Source: Hawksworthiomyces lignivorus (Eukaryota > Ascomycota > Sordariomycetes > Ophiostomatales > Ophiostomataceae). Taken from it: a stretch of DNA of 64,000 bases. Location: contig NTMA01000020.1 of NCBI GenBank assembly GCA_002917075.1, forward strand, positions 62,001-126,000, read 5' to 3'. The notes beneath the pieces were generated by a model. The model searched no databases. It was not told where the DNA came from and saw nothing but the letters and a program-made list of their open reading frames with translations. Positions 61,988 to 64,000 of this stretch are shown one piece after another. Made by a program: the position numbers and the translations under genes. Position 1 is the first letter of the stretch. Every line of letters begins with the position of its first letter.

Positions 61988-64000
61988 CTACTCAACCAAG
62001 ATGAACTCTTCGTCATCTTCAGTCAAGTCGATGACGCTTCTCTCGCTCTCCTGCGGAACCCGCTTCCTTGTGAAATCACATTTGGATGAAGAAGAATGCG
62101 GCCGCTTTTGTGGTCCCTGGCCGGCAGAGTCGGCCTCGTTGTTGGCTGACGGACCACCACCACCATCAGCGGTTATTGTGGTAGTGGTAGTCTCCTCCGC
62201 TCGCTCAGTCGATGCAGAGACCACTGTCTTCTGGCGTACGCTCGTCTGAAAGATACGGTTCTGTTTGAACGGCAAACTGGTAAACGTCGGCGGTGATGAT
62301 TTCATCTCCCCGCTCGGGGAACATCCGGGTCCATTCGGGGTCACCATCGTCGTAGTTGTTGTTGTGGTGGTTTCGGATAGCAACGTCGTCGTCAGCGTCG
62401 TAGTCGTCGTCGTGGTTTCTGTCAGCGGCGGTGAGCCCGGCTCCACACCGCGGGAGCGGCTCTCGCCCATCTCGGATGCTGGCACAGGTAGGGCGCCAAC
62501 GTCCTGCTTATCGTCGTAAAGTGAGCCGAGCCAAGCCTCGCGCACCACCAGCCCCAGAGCCAAGGCGACCTGCCGTGCCACAGCGTTGCCAACCTGCTTC
62601 CACTGGTCGCTGGTGTTCTTGTGCAGCAATACCTCGTGGTCCGGTATACCCTGAGCCCGCCGTACTTCCATGACGCTCAGGGGCCGAGGGTCCTTCCAAT
62701 GGATACAGCCAGCTGACCGCCTATCTGAAGGACTACATGCGGTCCGCACTGTCTTGAACAAGTGCGTTGGCACGACCCGTCCGTACGCGCGCGAAGCGCT
62801 TTTCTTCAGCTCATTTTCCGTGAATTGAGAGACGGCAGCTGCACTCATCGAGCGCTTGGCTCGAGCTAAGTCCATGCCGTAAGGTTGGGTAGGAATATTG
62901 GCGATCTTGCGACGCACGGAGTCCGTCAAGCCGTTCTGGCTGAGCCTGTGGTCGGGGTAGCGCACGCAAACATCCACCATGCCATCGTCAATAGAAGTAT
63001 CTGCCGATCGCAAGTCTTCAGTTACCGCTCCTGCCGAAACAAATGGGAAGGCCGTAGGCCCATCCCACAGCCTCGTGATCTCTTCTCCATTGCTGAGGCG
63101 GCCAAGTGCCTTCCGGTCTCTAATAGAAGCGGGCGACTCGTGAGATGGGAGAGGCGGGTCCGGGAGTCGTAGACCGGGAGCCGCAAATAAAAGGAAAATG
63201 CGTTGTCGCTGTTGAGGTGTTCCATAGGACCATGCGTTGCCGAGGATCATGCACAGTTGGTAGCCGAGTCCTAGCAGAGACGAGATAAGTTGTCCAAGGA
63301 TGTCCTCTCGGATTTTGTCTTTACTCACACTCTCTTTTTTTTGTTTGACCAACATGTTTGGAACATTCTCTAAGATTCCGTACTTTGGACGGTACAAATC
63401 AACAAATGAGGCGAACGACGCCACCAAGGACCGATTTTTGAATTGATCTGGAGTAGACTTGTCTTTGGTGCCCAAAGAAAATCCTTGGCATGGGCTACCC
63501 CCGGCGATGAAATCGACATCCCCGGGCGCCGGAACTGCTCGTGAGTAGCGACCTTGGATGGCATCCTCCAGCAAGGTATCTACTGAGCCAATGTACGGCT
63601 CGACTGCATCTGGGAATAGAACATTGGCCATGAATGTATGCATTGCTATTTCCCAGATATCGTTTGCCCAGCGTGTCTCGATCGCGCCGGACTCCTCGAG
63701 CCCGCGGCCGAGGTTGCCACAGCCGCAGAAGAGCTCTAGCATACGCAGCTTTGGGGATGTTGCGGTAGGGTCGTAGCCCTGACGCAGTGTTAAACTGTCA
63801 TTATGACTGAGAGGCACGTATTGGCAGATATCAACGGCGTGGCTCTGATTTATGTCATTGGAGCTGTTCTTGTCTCTGCAGACGCCCACATCGCCAGCAC
63901 CTCTGGATGTTAGCTTCTTAGCTTGCTTGCATCTTAGAAAGAAGGCATTGCCCGTGCCTCTCCTGTCATACGGGGTTAGAATTCTTTCGTCAGGCTGAAA
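61988..64000 (-). CDS. fungal C5 DNA cytosine methyltransferase (DNMT1/DIM-2-like), 5' part outside window
   Basis: Transfers methyl groups to cytosine in DNA. The frame is open from the window edge (64000) to the stop at 61988: 670 residues, partial at the N-terminus. The first residues (ILTPYDRRGTGNAFFLRCK) could end a BAH-type region. Motif I is MLELFCGCGNLGRGLEESG; motif IV with the catalytic Cys is FIAGGSPCQGFSLGTKD; motif VI is YGILENVPN; motif VIII is YGTPQQRQRIFLLF. The target-recognition region follows (about 62650-63000), and motif X is VGNAVARQVALALG. The C-terminal tail of about 170 aa is low-complexity, with Thr runs (TETTTTTTTLTTTL, SETTTTTTTT), a basic patch (SSKCDFTRKRVP) and an acidic end (DLTEDDEEF). 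A single C5-MTase domain with SPCQ favours the DIM-2/DNMT1-like class over RID, but this is not certain. Confidence 0.88.
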   Translation of the reverse strand, partial: FQPDERILTPYDRRGTGNAFFLRCKQAKKLTSRGAGDVGVCRDKNSSNDINQSHAVDICQYVPLSHNDSLTLRQGYDPTATSPKLRMLELFCGCGNLGRGLEESGAIETRWANDIWEIAMHTFMANVLFPDAVEPYIGSVDTLLEDAIQGRYSRAVPAPGDVDFIAGGSPCQGFSLGTKDKSTPDQFKNRSLVASFASFVDLYRPKYGILENVPNMLVKQKKESVSKDKIREDILGQLISSLLGLGYQLCMILGNAWSYGTPQQRQRIFLLFAAPGLRLPDPPLPSHESPASIRDRKALGRLSNGEEITRLWDGPTAFPFVSAGAVTEDLRSADTSIDDGMVDVCVRYPDHRLSQNGLTDSVRRKIANIPTQPYGMDLARAKRSMSAAAVSQFTENELKKSASRAYGRVVPTHLFKTVRTACSPSDRRSAGCIHWKDPRPLSVMEVRRAQGIPDHEVLLHKNTSDQWKQVGNAVARQVALALGLVVREAWLGSLYDDKQDVGALPVPASEMGESRSRGVEPGSPPLTETTTTTTTLTTTLLSETTTTTTTTMVTPNGPGCSPSGEMKSSPPTFTSLPFKQNRIFQTSVRQKTVVSASTERAEETTTTTITADGGGGPSANNEADSAGQGPQKRPHSSSSKCDFTRKRVPQESERSVIDLTEDDEEFILVE

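Overview
The window comes from a filamentous ascomycete (Pezizomycotina, most likely Sordariomycetes; inference). Short introns of about 45-110 nt with GT..AG borders break most genes. Coding exons are GC-rich and intergenic blocks AT-rich. The families seen (Zn2Cys6 regulators, WSC proteins, NACHT-ankyrin STAND proteins, a fungal C5 DNA methyltransferase) fit that group. No bacterial operons, rRNA, CRISPR arrays or convincing tRNAs were seen. Exon borders are hand-placed from splice signals, reading phase and family conservation.

Conserved housekeeping genes mark the sound parts of the chromosome: the nuclear exosome nuclease Rrp6 (1.3-4.1 kb, minus), cytosolic aspartyl-tRNA synthetase (51.7-53.5 kb, minus) and a DNA cytosine methyltransferase that runs off the right edge (62.0-64.0 kb, minus). 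Other intact-looking genes are two SAM-dependent methyltransferases (5.3-6.1 and 7.5-8.9 kb), a two-WSC-domain membrane protein (15.2-16.3 kb), a phytanoyl-CoA-type dioxygenase beside a Zn2Cys6-type regulator (28.2-31.2 kb), a PD-(D/E)XK-like protein with AT-hooks (45.1-46.7 kb), a single-polypeptide allophanate hydrolase (49.3-51.2 kb), a Zn2Cys6 regulator (55.4-57.3 kb) and a secreted Ser/Thr-rich wall protein with a chitin-binding-like module (57.7-59.8 kb).

The middle, about 9-49 kb, is an accessory region rich in decayed genes and old repeats. It holds three STAND (NLR-like) loci: NACHT plus near-identical ankyrin repeats (17.4-20.4 kb), SesB-type hydrolase plus NACHT (34.0-38.1 kb), and NACHT plus 16 ankyrin repeats (39.8-43.4 kb). 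Each has a distinct lesion: a start codon that reads ACG, an in-frame TGA, and a frameshift. The same zone holds a broken carboxylesterase, an aminoglycoside-phosphotransferase-family gene with one in-frame TGA, a fragment duplicated from the dioxygenase gene, a truncated pogo-type transposase, a foldback/MITE element with inverted repeats of about 85 bp, and at least four families of diverged dispersed repeats.

The STAND genes belong to families used in fungal non-self recognition, so this looks like an allorecognition/immunity island that is turning over. Many lesions are C-to-T or G-to-A changes, as repeat-induced point mutation or 5-methylcytosine deamination would leave. The methyltransferase at the right edge belongs to the enzyme family that makes such methylation. 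That link is inference. The allophanate hydrolase and the nearby Zn2Cys6 regulator may point to urea/purine nitrogen use at the right end.
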